The notes below the pieces were generated by a model, which worked only from the letters and a program-made list of their open reading frames with translations, was not told the DNA's origin and did not search any database. From IMG/VR virus record IMGVR_UViG_3300031963_000913, positions 1 through 24,140 of that record: a DNA stretch of 24,140 nucleotides. One strand, written 5' to 3'. Shown here piece after piece: positions 1 to 6,305 of the stretch. The translations under genes were made by a program, and so were the position numbers. Each line of letters starts with the position of its first letter. Position 1 is the stretch's first letter. Source of the DNA: a virus.

Positions 1-195
1 ATCAAATCTGACCACAAGATTTATGGAATCGGTAGTGGCGGCGCTTATGCTCTCGGTTATCTTTATGATCGTCTGGGTCGTCTCACTAATGGTAATGTAG
101 AGCAACACGCCCGACGTGCCGTTGAAATCGCCAGCATCCTTGACATCAATACCTGTCCTCCGATTCAATTAGTTACTCAACGACGGGAGTACTAA
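1..195 (+). CDS. Proteasome-beta/HslV-like Ntn hydrolase, C-terminal fragment
   Basis: This is the last 64 codons of a gene whose start lies left of the window. The fragment contains a GIGSGGAYALGYLY segment, followed by an alanine-rich helix and AVEIASILDINTCPPIQLV. In 20S proteasome beta subunits and HslV the same region reads GSG..YALGAL...(A)..A..AA.YD..TG.PI, so the family match is strong although the catalytic N-terminal Thr is not visible. Phages of actinobacteria often carry such a gene among their early genes. Its role there is unknown; a self-compartmentalised protease or a decoy subunit are possibilities. The TAA stop shares its last base with the ATG of the next gene (TAATG), so the two are probably translationally coupled. 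Confidence 0.8.
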   Translation: MKSDHKIYGIGSGGAYALGYLYDRLGRLTNGNVEQHARRAVEIASILDINTCPPIQLVTQRREY

Positions 196-383
196 TGAGA
201 AAAGATTGGTCCCACTGGACTATCTATTTCAATGCCAACCACTTGTATAACTGGGGCATTGGTATCAACTATTACCACGAATATGAATCAGCACCATTTG
301 AGATGCTTGCTAGAATTTGTCAGATAGACCTGCTATTGTTCAATATCACAATTACTCGATGGGAAAAACGGCAGTGGATATAA
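195..383 (+). CDS. Small aromatic-rich phage protein of unknown function
   Basis: A 62-aa protein rich in Trp, Tyr, His and Asn (for example WTIYFNANHLYNWGIGINYY) with a hydrophobic C-terminal half (ICQIDLLLFNITITRW). It starts on the last base of the preceding stop, with GGGAG 5 nt upstream of the ATG, and runs 10 nt past the likely GTG start of the next gene. The aromatic pattern and coupled start support a real gene. I do not recognise a domain, and no function should be assigned. The alternation of hydrophobic and aromatic residues suggests a small beta-rich fold rather than a membrane helix. Confidence 0.65.
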   Translation: MRKDWSHWTIYFNANHLYNWGIGINYYHEYESAPFEMLARICQIDLLLFNITITRWEKRQWI

Positions 384-1315
384 AAGAATTACTTATCAAG
401 GCGCTACACGATAAAGAGAACAAGCGCCCACGTTCTACTCAGGTTCAGGTAGGACCATCTGAATTAGGTGGTTGACGTCGTAAAGTCTGGTACAAGTTAC
501 ATAACCAGCCTGAGACTAACGAGAACGAGATGAAGTTAGCAGCGATTATGGGTACTGCTATTCACGGTGCCATTGAAAAAGCAATGGCTGATAACAAAGA
601 AGTTTTGATTGAGCAGACCGTAGAACATAACGGTATGAAAGCACACGTAGATCTCTACATCCCTGGGACAGGAGATGTAGTTGATTGGAAGACAGTCAAG
701 GTGAAGAACCTTGCCTATTTTCCAAGCCAGCAGCAACGCTGGCAAGTACATACTTACGGATACCTCATAGAACAAAGTGGATTGGGGAAGGTCCACAATG
801 TGCATCTTGTGGCTATTCCACGAGACGGTGACGAGCGCGATGTAAAGGTCCACTCAGAGAAGTACGATTCTTCCATTGCGCTTGAAGCCCTATCTTGGTT
901 GGAAGGTGTGAAGCAATCAGAGTTTCCACCAGAGCCTGAAAAGGATGAGAGTTACTGTAAGTTCTACTGTAAATACTATGACGCATCAGGCGAGATGGGA
1001 TGCGTTGGTCTAAAAAAAGAACGTACAAAAACTGAATTACCACTCATTGAGAATTCAGATACTGCTACCAAAGCCTTGCAATATCTACAACTAGATAACC
1101 AAATAAAGGATCTCACTACACAGAAAGATGCTTTGAAAGAAGAACTTGCTGGAGTAGTGGGTGTCACCGATACAGGAGTAGAAGTTCGTTGGTCTTCTGT
1201 CGCTGGTGCTAAACAAGTGAATAAGGAAGTGGTCAAAGAACTTCTTGGCTTCGTTCCTACTATTGAAGGGAAAGAATCCCTTCGACTTTCTATCAAACAT
1301 ACTGGAGGTAAATAA
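374..1315 (+). CDS. Cas4/RecB-like PD-(D/E)XK Fe-S nuclease with one in-frame TGA
   Basis: Read from GTG 374, the frame encodes 313 residues with one internal TGA at codon 34 (473-475). The nuclease features are clear. GTAIH is near residue 63; VDLY (D93) and the DWKT pair (D104, K106) form the D...(D/E)XK site; QQRWQVHTYGYL is the RecB-family Q-x-x-x-Y motif. A cysteine trio (C195, C199, C210) closes the domain, as in Cas4/AddB proteins that bind a 4Fe-4S cluster. The fourth ligand normally sits near the N-terminus in a context like the one here (VGPSELGG-[TGA]-RRKVWYKL), exactly where the stop falls. A coiled segment and a small C-terminal domain follow. ATG 359 is in frame too but lacks a ribosome site. 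Without readthrough, an ATG at 530 could give a 261-aa product lacking the first ligand. Likely role: end resection or recombination in phage replication. Confidence 0.75.
473..475 (+). other. In-frame TGA at the expected first Fe-S cysteine codon
   Basis: The frame is open on both sides of this TGA, and homologous-looking sequence continues across it (SELGG-stop-RRKVWY). One substitution (TGC or TGT to TGA) would create it. The next base is C, giving the leaky TGAC context. An imperfect hairpin (CTGGT 487-491 pairing with ACCAG 504-508) starts 11 nt downstream. TGA is used as a normal terminator by several neighbouring genes (2796, 3278, 4288, 4897, 6107), so this is not a general code change. 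Confidence 0.8.
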
Positions 1316-1318
1316 CAA

Positions 1319-1681
1319 GTGGCTGCGAATGAATCAACAAAGTTCCAAGTGAATTTCAAATCACCTGATGGAACTCTTATCAACCTTTACGCTTCAACAA
1401 AGGAGGAACTAGAATCGTTGCTAACTGCAGCGCAAGACTTTTCCGCCCTTATTGGAAGCGTTAGCCAATCTTTCTCAGGCGCTCGATCTGCTGCGCCCGT
1501 ATCAAGTCCTGCTGCACCAGCAGCACCACGACCAGTCGTAGTTGAGGGTCAGACACCTGAATGTAAACACGGTCAGATGCAATTTAGAACAGGTAACGGG
1601 GCCAAGGGACCTTGGAAGGCTTGGATGTGCGCTGCTCCTAAGGGTGCGCCAGACAAGTGCGACGCAATCTGGGTTCGATAA
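1319..1681 (+). CDS. Phage protein with C-terminal Cys/His motif
   Basis: A 120-aa protein starting at GTG 1319, with GGAGG about 10 nt upstream inside the end of the nuclease gene. Residues 7-50 look like a small folded domain (FQVNFKSPDGTLINLYASTKEEL). Residues 54-76 are a low-complexity Ala/Pro/Ser linker. The C-terminal part carries C82, H84, C104 and C114 around a GAKGPWKAWMC segment, a plausible single zinc site. The domain-linker-domain layout and its place between a recombination nuclease and WhiB suggest a nucleic-acid-binding accessory to replication, but that is inference. I recall similar small proteins beside Cas4-like nucleases in actinophages, without a proven function. Confidence 0.7.
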   Translation: MAANESTKFQVNFKSPDGTLINLYASTKEELESLLTAAQDFSALIGSVSQSFSGARSAAPVSSPAAPAAPRPVVVEGQTPECKHGQMQFRTGNGAKGPWKAWMCAAPKGAPDKCDAIWVR

Positions 1682-1685
1682 CCAC

Positions 1686-1964
1686 GTGCGCGACCCACGA
1701 GAGTACGAAAGTCCTCTCTGTGCGGAAGTTGATGGCGAATACTGGTTCCCAGAAGATTTATCTGGTATCGGAAAAAACGAAAATATCAATATCGCTAAAA
1801 GTATCTGTGGAAACTGCCGTCATCGAACTGAATGCGCCGAATGGGGAATTACTAGAGAACGCTATGGTATGTGGGGAGGACTCACTGCCAATCAGCGTAA
1901 GTACATAAGGAGAAAACGAGGAATCATTCTTCCTCCAGAGGAAAGGGAAGGTAGAAGTGCTTAG
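1686..1964 (+). CDS. whiB: WhiB-family transcriptional regulator
   Basis: From GTG 1686 the product is 92 aa and carries the whole WhiB signature: C12, then C41-x2-C44-x5-C50 as the four 4Fe-4S ligands, the WF at 20-21 after the first Cys, and the turn YGMWGGLT at 60-67 followed by a basic tail (RKYIRRKR). WhiB proteins bind an Fe-S cluster and contact the principal sigma factor, region 4, to alter promoter choice. They are confined to actinobacteria and their phages, and phage copies can interfere with host WhiB function. The start is 4 nt after the preceding stop without a clear Shine-Dalgarno, so it probably depends on coupling. An upstream extension of the frame has no family resemblance, which is why I start at 1686. 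The 3' end overlaps the next gene by 8 nt. Confidence 0.92.
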   Translation: MRDPREYESPLCAEVDGEYWFPEDLSGIGKNENINIAKSICGNCRHRTECAEWGITRERYGMWGGLTANQRKYIRRKRGIILPPEEREGRSA

Positions 1965-2796
1965 ACTTACACGTGCTTGGCAAGGCACGCAGATCAAAGC
2001 AACTCCACTTCCTGATGTCTGGAAAGATTTAGTAACAGGTGAGATAAGTGTACGCTTCAGACGAGGACAAGTCTGTATGGTTGCAGCAGCACCCAATGCA
2101 GGTAAGTCTATGTTTGCTCTAGTGTATGCAATCAAAGCAAAGATTCCAACGCTCTTCTTCTCAGCAGATACTGATACCACAACGGTAACTATCAGGGCTG
2201 CTGCTCATATGTCAGGTCATACACAACTGACAGTAGAAAAGAACCTTACTGAAAATCCTAACTTCTATAAAAAAGATTTAGGAGATATGCAACATATACA
2301 GTGGGTCTTTGACTCCAGTCCGTCACTCGATGATATCGAGATGGAGATAAAGGCTTACATAGAACTGTATGGAATTGCACCTGAACTTATAGTGATAGAT
2401 AATCTAATGAATGTAGCAGCCGAAACCGACAATGAGTGGGCAGGGCTGCGAGCAATTATGATGGAGTTACACGATATGGCACGCAAGACCGAAGCCTGTG
2501 TGCTAGTACTTCATCACGTATCAGAACAGAGTGAGTATGGATCTCCCACGATGCCCCCTCCTCGTCGTGCCATACACGGTAAGGTAAGTCAATTACCTGC
2601 CATCATTCTGACCCTTGGTTATGACCCCTCCCAAGGAATGCTTCGGGTTGCTGCCGTGAAGAATCGCTTTGGTCCTCACTTTGCTGATGCTTCACGGTGG
2701 GCAACATTATTTACAAACTTCGGTGCTTGCCAGATAGGTGACTCCGATGCACAAGGCAGGGCATACCTCAACTCTAATCCACAGGTGAAGTATTGA
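1957..2796 (+). CDS. RecA-like P-loop ATPase (RecA/DnaB-helicase-like)
   Basis: A 279-aa protein starting at GTG 1957 with GGGAAGG a few bases upstream. Walker A is AAPNAGKS (44-51), preceded by a beta strand (GQVCMVAAA). A FFSADTD segment near 67-73 resembles the beta strand carrying the catalytic acidic residue in RecA/DnaB folds. Walker B is LIVIDN (144-149) and the sensor-like strand is VLVLHHVSE (182-190). The order fits the hexameric RecA-like ATPase family used by phages as replicative helicase or recombinase, but the N-terminal DnaB domain is absent. The protein is therefore either a minimal helicase or a RepA/KaiC-like ATPase. Sitting between WhiB and a resolvase-like nuclease, and a short distance from primase, it most likely works at the replication fork or in recombination. 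Confidence 0.85.
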   Translation: MLRLTRAWQGTQIKATPLPDVWKDLVTGEISVRFRRGQVCMVAAAPNAGKSMFALVYAIKAKIPTLFFSADTDTTTVTIRAAAHMSGHTQLTVEKNLTENPNFYKKDLGDMQHIQWVFDSSPSLDDIEMEIKAYIELYGIAPELIVIDNLMNVAAETDNEWAGLRAIMMELHDMARKTEACVLVLHHVSEQSEYGSPTMPPPRRAIHGKVSQLPAIILTLGYDPSQGMLRVAAVKNRFGPHFADASRWATLFTNFGACQIGDSDAQGRAYLNSNPQVKY

Positions 2797-3278
2797 GTTC
2801 ATATAATAAGATAAAAGGTTCAAAGTTTGAGACAGATGTTATGAAATATCTACGCAAACTTGGACACTTTGCTGAGCGTCTGGCTAAGGCTGGGGCCAAT
2901 GATGAAGGTGACATCGTTACCATAATCGCAGGTCAGACCTATATTTTAGAATGCAAGAACCGCAAGTCAATCAATCTTCCGCAGTTCTGGGCAGAAGCCC
3001 AGACTGAGGCAGCCAACTATGCGAAGGCTCGTGGACAAGTGGTTGCTCCGCCTGCCTTCGTCATAGTGAAACGTCGTAATGCAAGTATTGAGGATGCTTG
3101 GGTAATACAAACACTAGAGAAATGGATGGAACAAATGCCAGTACCACAAGGACAGATAACAAGTAGTCAAGGGTGGACAACGCCAGCAGAACCACCGCTA
3201 CCTGAAGAACCAACAGAGGTAGAACAGAAGGAAGAAGTAGCAGAAGAAGCCATAGATAAAAAGGCTAAGAAGAAATGA
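2793..3278 (+). CDS. Holliday-junction-resolvase-like PD-(D/E)XK endonuclease
   Basis: A 161-aa protein with TTG start 2793 overlapping the preceding stop as TTGA; AGGTGA lies about 8 nt upstream. The N-terminal 110 residues look like the Hjc/VRR-type nuclease fold: KGSKFETDV (E13), AGANDEGDIV (D40) and YILECKN (E53, K55) give the E...D...ExK active site. The following NLPQFWAEAQTEAANYAK helix resembles phage resolvase-like endonucleases. Residues 120-161 form a Pro/Glu/Lys-rich tail ending KKAKKK, probably flexible. It is expected to cleave branched DNA during phage replication or to trim concatemers before packaging. It could instead act on host DNA; the sequence alone cannot tell. Confidence 0.8.
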   Translation: MSSYNKIKGSKFETDVMKYLRKLGHFAERLAKAGANDEGDIVTIIAGQTYILECKNRKSINLPQFWAEAQTEAANYAKARGQVVAPPAFVIVKRRNASIEDAWVIQTLEKWMEQMPVPQGQITSSQGWTTPAEPPLPEEPTEVEQKEEVAEEAIDKKAKKK

Positions 3279-3451
3279 TCTGCACAGACTGTAGTGTTGC
3301 TGGTGATTTCAATTCACAAGGCAACTACGATAAGGCCGAAGAGTTACACGAGTATTGTAAAGGAGATTGCGGATGCCACCACAAGACTGGTCCAGGGTGG
3401 TACGTAAAGGCGGGAGAAAAACCAAAACCGATCCAAACACAATCCCCATAG
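3275..3451 (+). CDS. 58-aa Cys/His-rich protein
   Basis: An ATGA overlap joins this gene to the resolvase stop. The product has C3-x2-C6 at the N-terminus and a second cluster, C28, C32, C34, H35, H36 (GDCGCHHKTGPGW), which looks like a small zinc-binding module. Its last 79 nt overlap the primase zinc-finger gene in another frame. Coupling and the paired metal ligands make it credible despite its size. Function unknown. Its place directly before primase hints at a replication accessory. Confidence 0.65.
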   Translation: MICTDCSVAGDFNSQGNYDKAEELHEYCKGDCGCHHKTGPGWYVKAGEKPKPIQTQSP

Positions 3452-3750
3452 CAGTCATCGTTTCATTCTATGGTGGTGAAGTAAAAGAGGGAAGAAGCGC
3501 ATCAGTCAAGTGTTGTATCCACGATGACTCAAGACGAAGCGCGGTAATGAATACGTATGACAATTTGTATTACTGTCATACCTGCGGCAAGGGTGGGTCA
3601 TCCGTCAACGTGGTGATGGAAAAAGAGAGTCTGGAGTATAAAGATGCAATCGAGCGAGCAGTCGAGATTATTACTGGAAGCGGTCACTCGCTACAGTCAA
3701 AGTCTAGACGAGGCAACGTTAGCCTACCTCGACGGACGTGGAATATCTAA
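3373..3750 (+). CDS. DnaG-type primase, CHC2 zinc-binding part
   Basis: A 125-aa protein from ATG 3373, chosen over a TTG six bases earlier because AAAGGAG lies 8 nt upstream of the ATG. Residues 46-73 carry the CHC2 zinc ribbon of DnaG primases: C48-x-H50 (CIHDD) and, after a strand, C68-x2-C71 (CHTCGKGG). SVNVVMEKESLEYKDAIERA follows as in DnaG N-terminal domains. The domain binds template DNA and helps select start sites for primers. The catalytic TOPRIM half is in the next ORF, in the +1 frame, overlapping by 107 nt. The last ~20 residues (LQSKSRRGNVSLPRRTWNI) look unlike primase and may simply be overrun into the overlap. Split primases of this kind are known in some mycobacteriophages. 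Confidence 0.85.
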   Translation: MPPQDWSRVVRKGGRKTKTDPNTIPIAVIVSFYGGEVKEGRSASVKCCIHDDSRRSAVMNTYDNLYYCHTCGKGGSSVNVVMEKESLEYKDAIERAVEIITGSGHSLQSKSRRGNVSLPRRTWNI

Positions 3751-4288
3751 AGAGATAGCCGAGCAGTTTATGTTAGGAACTGTCGTTGATCCTGCTAATG
3801 GACACGAGCAGTTTGTAGGGTGGCTATCTATTCCATACGTTACGGCGTTGGGTATTGCTACAAGTGTAAAGTTTAGAAGATTAGATGACGGAAAGCCTAA
3901 GTATGGGCAACCAACAGGACAGAAACTACACCTGTATAACGTGGTAGATGTGACTGTTGATTCATCACATATTGTTGTATGCGAAGGTGAGTTAGATACC
4001 ATTGTGGTATCGGGAGTATTGGGAATACCAGCAGTAGGAGTTCCAGGTGTGGCTGCGTGGAAGCCTTACTATGCTAAGTTGCTGAGTGGATTTGATACAG
4101 TCTATGTTGTCGGTGACAACGATCTGAAAGAAGATGGCACTAACCCTGGAGCAGAGTTTGCCAAACGTGTCGCAGGAGAAGTAACAAACTCACATATTGT
4201 ACAATTACCACTAGGTATGGACATCAACGAGATGTATCTACAGAATGGGCCAGAGGAAACTATGACACTACTAGGAGGAGCGAGATGA
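3644..4288 (+). CDS. DnaG-type primase, TOPRIM catalytic part
   Basis: A 214-aa protein from ATG 3644, which has GGAG (3633-3636) 7 nt upstream inside the zinc-finger gene, so independent initiation is plausible. Residues 20-45 (SLDEATLAYLDGRGISKEIAEQF) match the region after the zinc ribbon in DnaG-like primases. FRRLDDGKPKYGQPTG is the basic substrate-binding stretch. The TOPRIM core follows: VVCEGELDTIV (E114) and VYVVGDNDLKEDG (DND at 158-160), the Mg2+-binding residues for RNA primer synthesis. With the upstream zinc ORF it would reconstitute one primase, either as two chains or as a frameshift fusion. The gene ends in an ATGA overlap with the next. Confidence 0.88.
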   Translation: MQSSEQSRLLLEAVTRYSQSLDEATLAYLDGRGISKEIAEQFMLGTVVDPANGHEQFVGWLSIPYVTALGIATSVKFRRLDDGKPKYGQPTGQKLHLYNVVDVTVDSSHIVVCEGELDTIVVSGVLGIPAVGVPGVAAWKPYYAKLLSGFDTVYVVGDNDLKEDGTNPGAEFAKRVAGEVTNSHIVQLPLGMDINEMYLQNGPEETMTLLGGAR

Positions 4289-4701
4289 ATGAGCAAGAAA
4301 AAGGATCTCCAAGAGGCAGCCATATTATTGACGGATATGGGGATGATAATAGTCTCGATAGATTACAAGGCTGGGACTATAACTTGTCAGCCGATGCCCG
4401 CAAGAGGATAGATGATGACTTCATTCGAGATGTCTGGTCCATCTTGGACTCCGCTGGAAATCTGCTCATCCGCAAGCATAGTGATTACGGCCCGAAGAAC
4501 ATCGCTCACAGTCCAGGTGGAGCACTCAACGGACTCCGCGTGCGAATGTGGGACAAAGTGGCTCGTATCAATAACCTCCTTGATAGCAGAGTATCTCCCA
4601 GTAACGAAAGCCTCAGAGACTCCTTCATAGATTTGTTGAACTATTCTGCCATTGCAATTATGGTGCTCGATAAAAAGTGGCCTGAGTTACCTAATGATTA
4701 G
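4285..4701 (+). CDS. DUF1599-like (nucleotide-modification-associated) protein
   Basis: A 138-aa protein, start ATG 4285 in an ATGA overlap with GGAGGA upstream. Residues 60-135 show the DUF1599 pattern: LLIRKHSDYGPKNI, then NGLRVRMWDKVARINNLL, then ESLRDSFIDLLNYSAIAIMVL. The helical acidic and basic residues resemble the all-alpha NTP-pyrophosphatase-like folds. The Pfam name for this family, 'nucleotide modification associated domain 1', comes from its occurrence in modification gene clusters of phages. Here no partner modification enzyme is visible in the window, so a role in nucleotide-pool control is inference. The first 35 residues are polar and probably unstructured. Confidence 0.75.
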   Translation: MNEQEKGSPRGSHIIDGYGDDNSLDRLQGWDYNLSADARKRIDDDFIRDVWSILDSAGNLLIRKHSDYGPKNIAHSPGGALNGLRVRMWDKVARINNLLDSRVSPSNESLRDSFIDLLNYSAIAIMVLDKKWPELPND

Positions 4702-4897
4702 TCAAGAAAAGTTAGATGAATGGGCAAGGCTATATGAATCTACTTGCACTGAGTCTCCAACTTGCGCTTACTGCCAACACTACGCCAACATTATTCGTAA
4801 GCCACAGATATTTACTGACTTTGAAAAGACAGATTTGTTCAAGGGTTGTATGAAAAAGATTGCAGAACTATCACGGAGGTTAGAGAAAGTTGACTGA
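4694..4897 (+). CDS. 67-aa protein with putative zinc site
   Basis: ATG 4694 overlaps the preceding stop by 8 nt; this start was preferred over an upstream in-frame codon inside the DUF1599 gene because the helix MISQEKLDEWARLYES begins here. C18, C24, C27 and C52 could bind one zinc (CTESPTCAYC, then FKGC). The rest is helical. Function unknown. Confidence 0.6.
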   Translation: MISQEKLDEWARLYESTCTESPTCAYCQHYANIIRKPQIFTDFEKTDLFKGCMKKIAELSRRLEKVD

Positions 4898-5030
4898 GAA
4901 GTATTCGTGGTACAAGGCTGCGCTACGCAGAAAGAAAATAGAAGAAGCGAAAAGATTGAAGGCTGCCCGTTACGTTGATGAGATGAATAAGAGAGCCAAT
5001 GACAAATCAACTACATCCAACACTCAATGA
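4890..5030 (+). CDS. Tiny basic helical protein (46 aa)
   Basis: TTG 4890 overlaps the previous stop by 8 nt, with GGAGG (4875-4879) 10 nt upstream. The product (YSWYKAALRRKKIEEAKRL in its first half) is a lysine/arginine-rich amphipathic helix. Its last 32 nt overlap the sigma-like gene. The coupled start and the filled gap of about 100 nt support it, but it has no recognisable family and may be a spurious frame. Confidence 0.45.
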   Translation: MTEKYSWYKAALRRKKIEEAKRLKAARYVDEMNKRANDKSTTSNTQ

Positions 5031-5634
5031 TCTAGTCCCCTCGGTGGTCACTACTATCCATCGTAGGTTTAGAACTTACACAGAAAGATCAGACCTACTC
5101 CAAGAGGCGTGGGCTTTCGTTCTCTCACGCGCTGATAACTTCAATGAACTACTCAACCACGAGTCAGAAGTCCAGCGTAAATGGAATGAGAAGCGAGTAG
5201 CGTGGCAGATACGCAGGAACTTAGAACGTTATGCTCGTAAAGAGAAGGCAGTCAAGTCGGGATATCAGATCGCTGATGAGGCATACTACGACACAGTTAC
5301 TATCGGACAGTTACTTCCATTCGTAATCAAAAGTTTTGTTACTGATACTGCCCTAGAGCAGAGCCAAGTCCTTGTCAATGACGGCACACCTAGAAAGCAG
5401 AGCGCACCAGCAGAAGGTGGAAACCTGCTTGCTATGCTGGTTGATATCAAGAAAGCCTATGAGAAACTAGATAAGCAAGACCAAGAGATACTGCGCCTGC
5501 GTTACCACGATAACCTCACTCTTCAACTCATCTCTGAGTATTTAGAATGTGCTATCTCTACTGCTGATCGTAAATGTAATCAAGCCCTACGCAAACTACA
5601 AGAAAACATAGGAGGCGAAAGCCCTTGGCAATAG
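4999..5634 (+). CDS. Sigma-70-family-like RNA polymerase sigma factor
   Basis: A 211-aa protein. The N-terminal part (LVPSVVTTIHRRFRTYTERSDLLQEAWAFVLSR) resembles sigma region 2.1/2.2, where the protein binds the RNAP clamp. The C-terminal 60 residues (KKAYEKLDKQDQEILRLRYHD followed by LTLQLISEYLECAISTADRKCNQALRKL) match region 4, a helix-turn-helix that reads -35 elements. The central stretch is less conserved. It could act as an alternative sigma factor directing host polymerase to later phage promoters, or as a positive regulator. Together with WhiB, which binds sigma region 4 of the host, it suggests the phage alters host transcription at two points. The sigma call is from residue pattern only. 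Confidence 0.65.
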   Translation: MTNQLHPTLNDLVPSVVTTIHRRFRTYTERSDLLQEAWAFVLSRADNFNELLNHESEVQRKWNEKRVAWQIRRNLERYARKEKAVKSGYQIADEAYYDTVTIGQLLPFVIKSFVTDTALEQSQVLVNDGTPRKQSAPAEGGNLLAMLVDIKKAYEKLDKQDQEILRLRYHDNLTLQLISEYLECAISTADRKCNQALRKLQENIGGESPWQ

Positions 5635-6107
5635 TCATACAACTTTCCCAAGCAGAGGTAAGAGTCTGTGCTCTTATCGCTGTTGAACGTTGGCTAGTCA
5701 AGTTCGGGTCAGAAGATAGACCCAACTACGCAAGTGGTAAGAAGTTCGGTAAGTTAGAACCTGAGATCAATGCCAACATCAGAGCCAACGTCGCTGAGTG
5801 GGCAGTCGCCCGTCACTATAACCTTGGTTGGAATATGCCGTGGTACCCGAACGACTTACATAAGCAGAGAAAGAACATCTCTGACGTGGGTGACTTAGAA
5901 GTGCGAACAGTACGCACTCAGTCTGCTATACCCTTCTGGAAAAAGGACGTGGGTAGGACTATCGTTGGGACAAAGGTTCTTGATGAAGAATACTATTCTT
6001 TGGTGGAAATCTACGGCAAGTTCCAAGCCGATGACTTTATGATAGAACAATTCTCTGACCCTTCCATTGACGGCTGGCGTGTGCCTGTGGAGTTATTAGA
6101 AGTATGA
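5625..6107 (+). CDS. Conserved phage protein, possible PD-(D/E)XK-type nuclease
   Basis: A 160-aa protein, TTG 5625 with GGAGG (5611-5615) 9 nt upstream and a 10-nt overlap with the sigma-like gene. After a helix (NANIRANVAEWAVARHYNLGW) comes DVGDLEVRTVRTQ, which has the D-x(n)-E-x-(K/R) spacing of restriction-like nucleases, and then a strand-rich C-terminal half (YYSLVEIYGKFQADDFMI). The order helix, D, ExR, strands fits a small PD-(D/E)XK fold, but R instead of K at the last position and the lack of other motifs leave this uncertain. Other possibilities are a structure-specific nuclease remnant or a DNA-binding protein. It ends in an ATGA overlap with an FmdB-like gene. Confidence 0.65.
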   Translation: MAIVIQLSQAEVRVCALIAVERWLVKFGSEDRPNYASGKKFGKLEPEINANIRANVAEWAVARHYNLGWNMPWYPNDLHKQRKNISDVGDLEVRTVRTQSAIPFWKKDVGRTIVGTKVLDEEYYSLVEIYGKFQADDFMIEQFSDPSIDGWRVPVELLEV

Positions 6108-6283
6108 AGTACGAATACGAGTGTCCTGCCTGTGGAAATGTCGTCCTCATTCTCCGTTCCATTCACGATATTGAGGTGGATTATGACTGCCCTCAATGTG
6201 GATCAACTGTCAATAGAAAGTATGAAGCCCCTGCCATTTCATTCAGAGGCAAGGGCTTCTATTCTACTGACTCGAAAGGATAA
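6104..6283 (+). CDS. FmdB-family zinc-ribbon protein
   Basis: A 59-aa product starting at ATG 6104 in an ATGA overlap. It has C7-x2-C10 and C29-x2-C32 on two knuckles (YECPACGN, YDCPQCGS) and ends PAISFRGKGFYSTDSKG. This is the hallmark layout of the FmdB 'putative regulatory' zinc ribbon, including the terminal F.GKGFY.TD motif. Such proteins are widespread in bacteria and phages; their target is unclear. It is the last gene of the rightward operon and its stop lies in a hairpin shared with the convergent operon. Confidence 0.8.
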   Translation: MKYEYECPACGNVVLILRSIHDIEVDYDCPQCGSTVNRKYEAPAISFRGKGFYSTDSKG

Positions 6284-6305
6284 GGAACTAGTCAGTAGTG
6301 TCCTT
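6282..6305. terminator. Possible bidirectional hairpin between convergent operons
   Basis: AAGGA-ACTA (6282-6290), loop GTCAG, TAGT-g-TCCTT (6296-6305): nine pairs with one bulged G. It spans the stop codons of both convergent genes, which are only 8 nt apart. There is no long U-run on either strand, so intrinsic termination would be weak. Confidence 0.4.

Noticed and set aside
374-1315. Genome-wide reassignment of TGA to an amino acid
   Set aside because: TGA ends many neighbouring genes in overlap junctions (2796, 3278, 4288, 4897, 6107), so it is still a stop codon here.
1542-1685. N-terminal extension of WhiB
   Set aside because: This part overlaps the previous gene in another frame and its translation has no WhiB resemblance; the family signature begins after GTG 1686.
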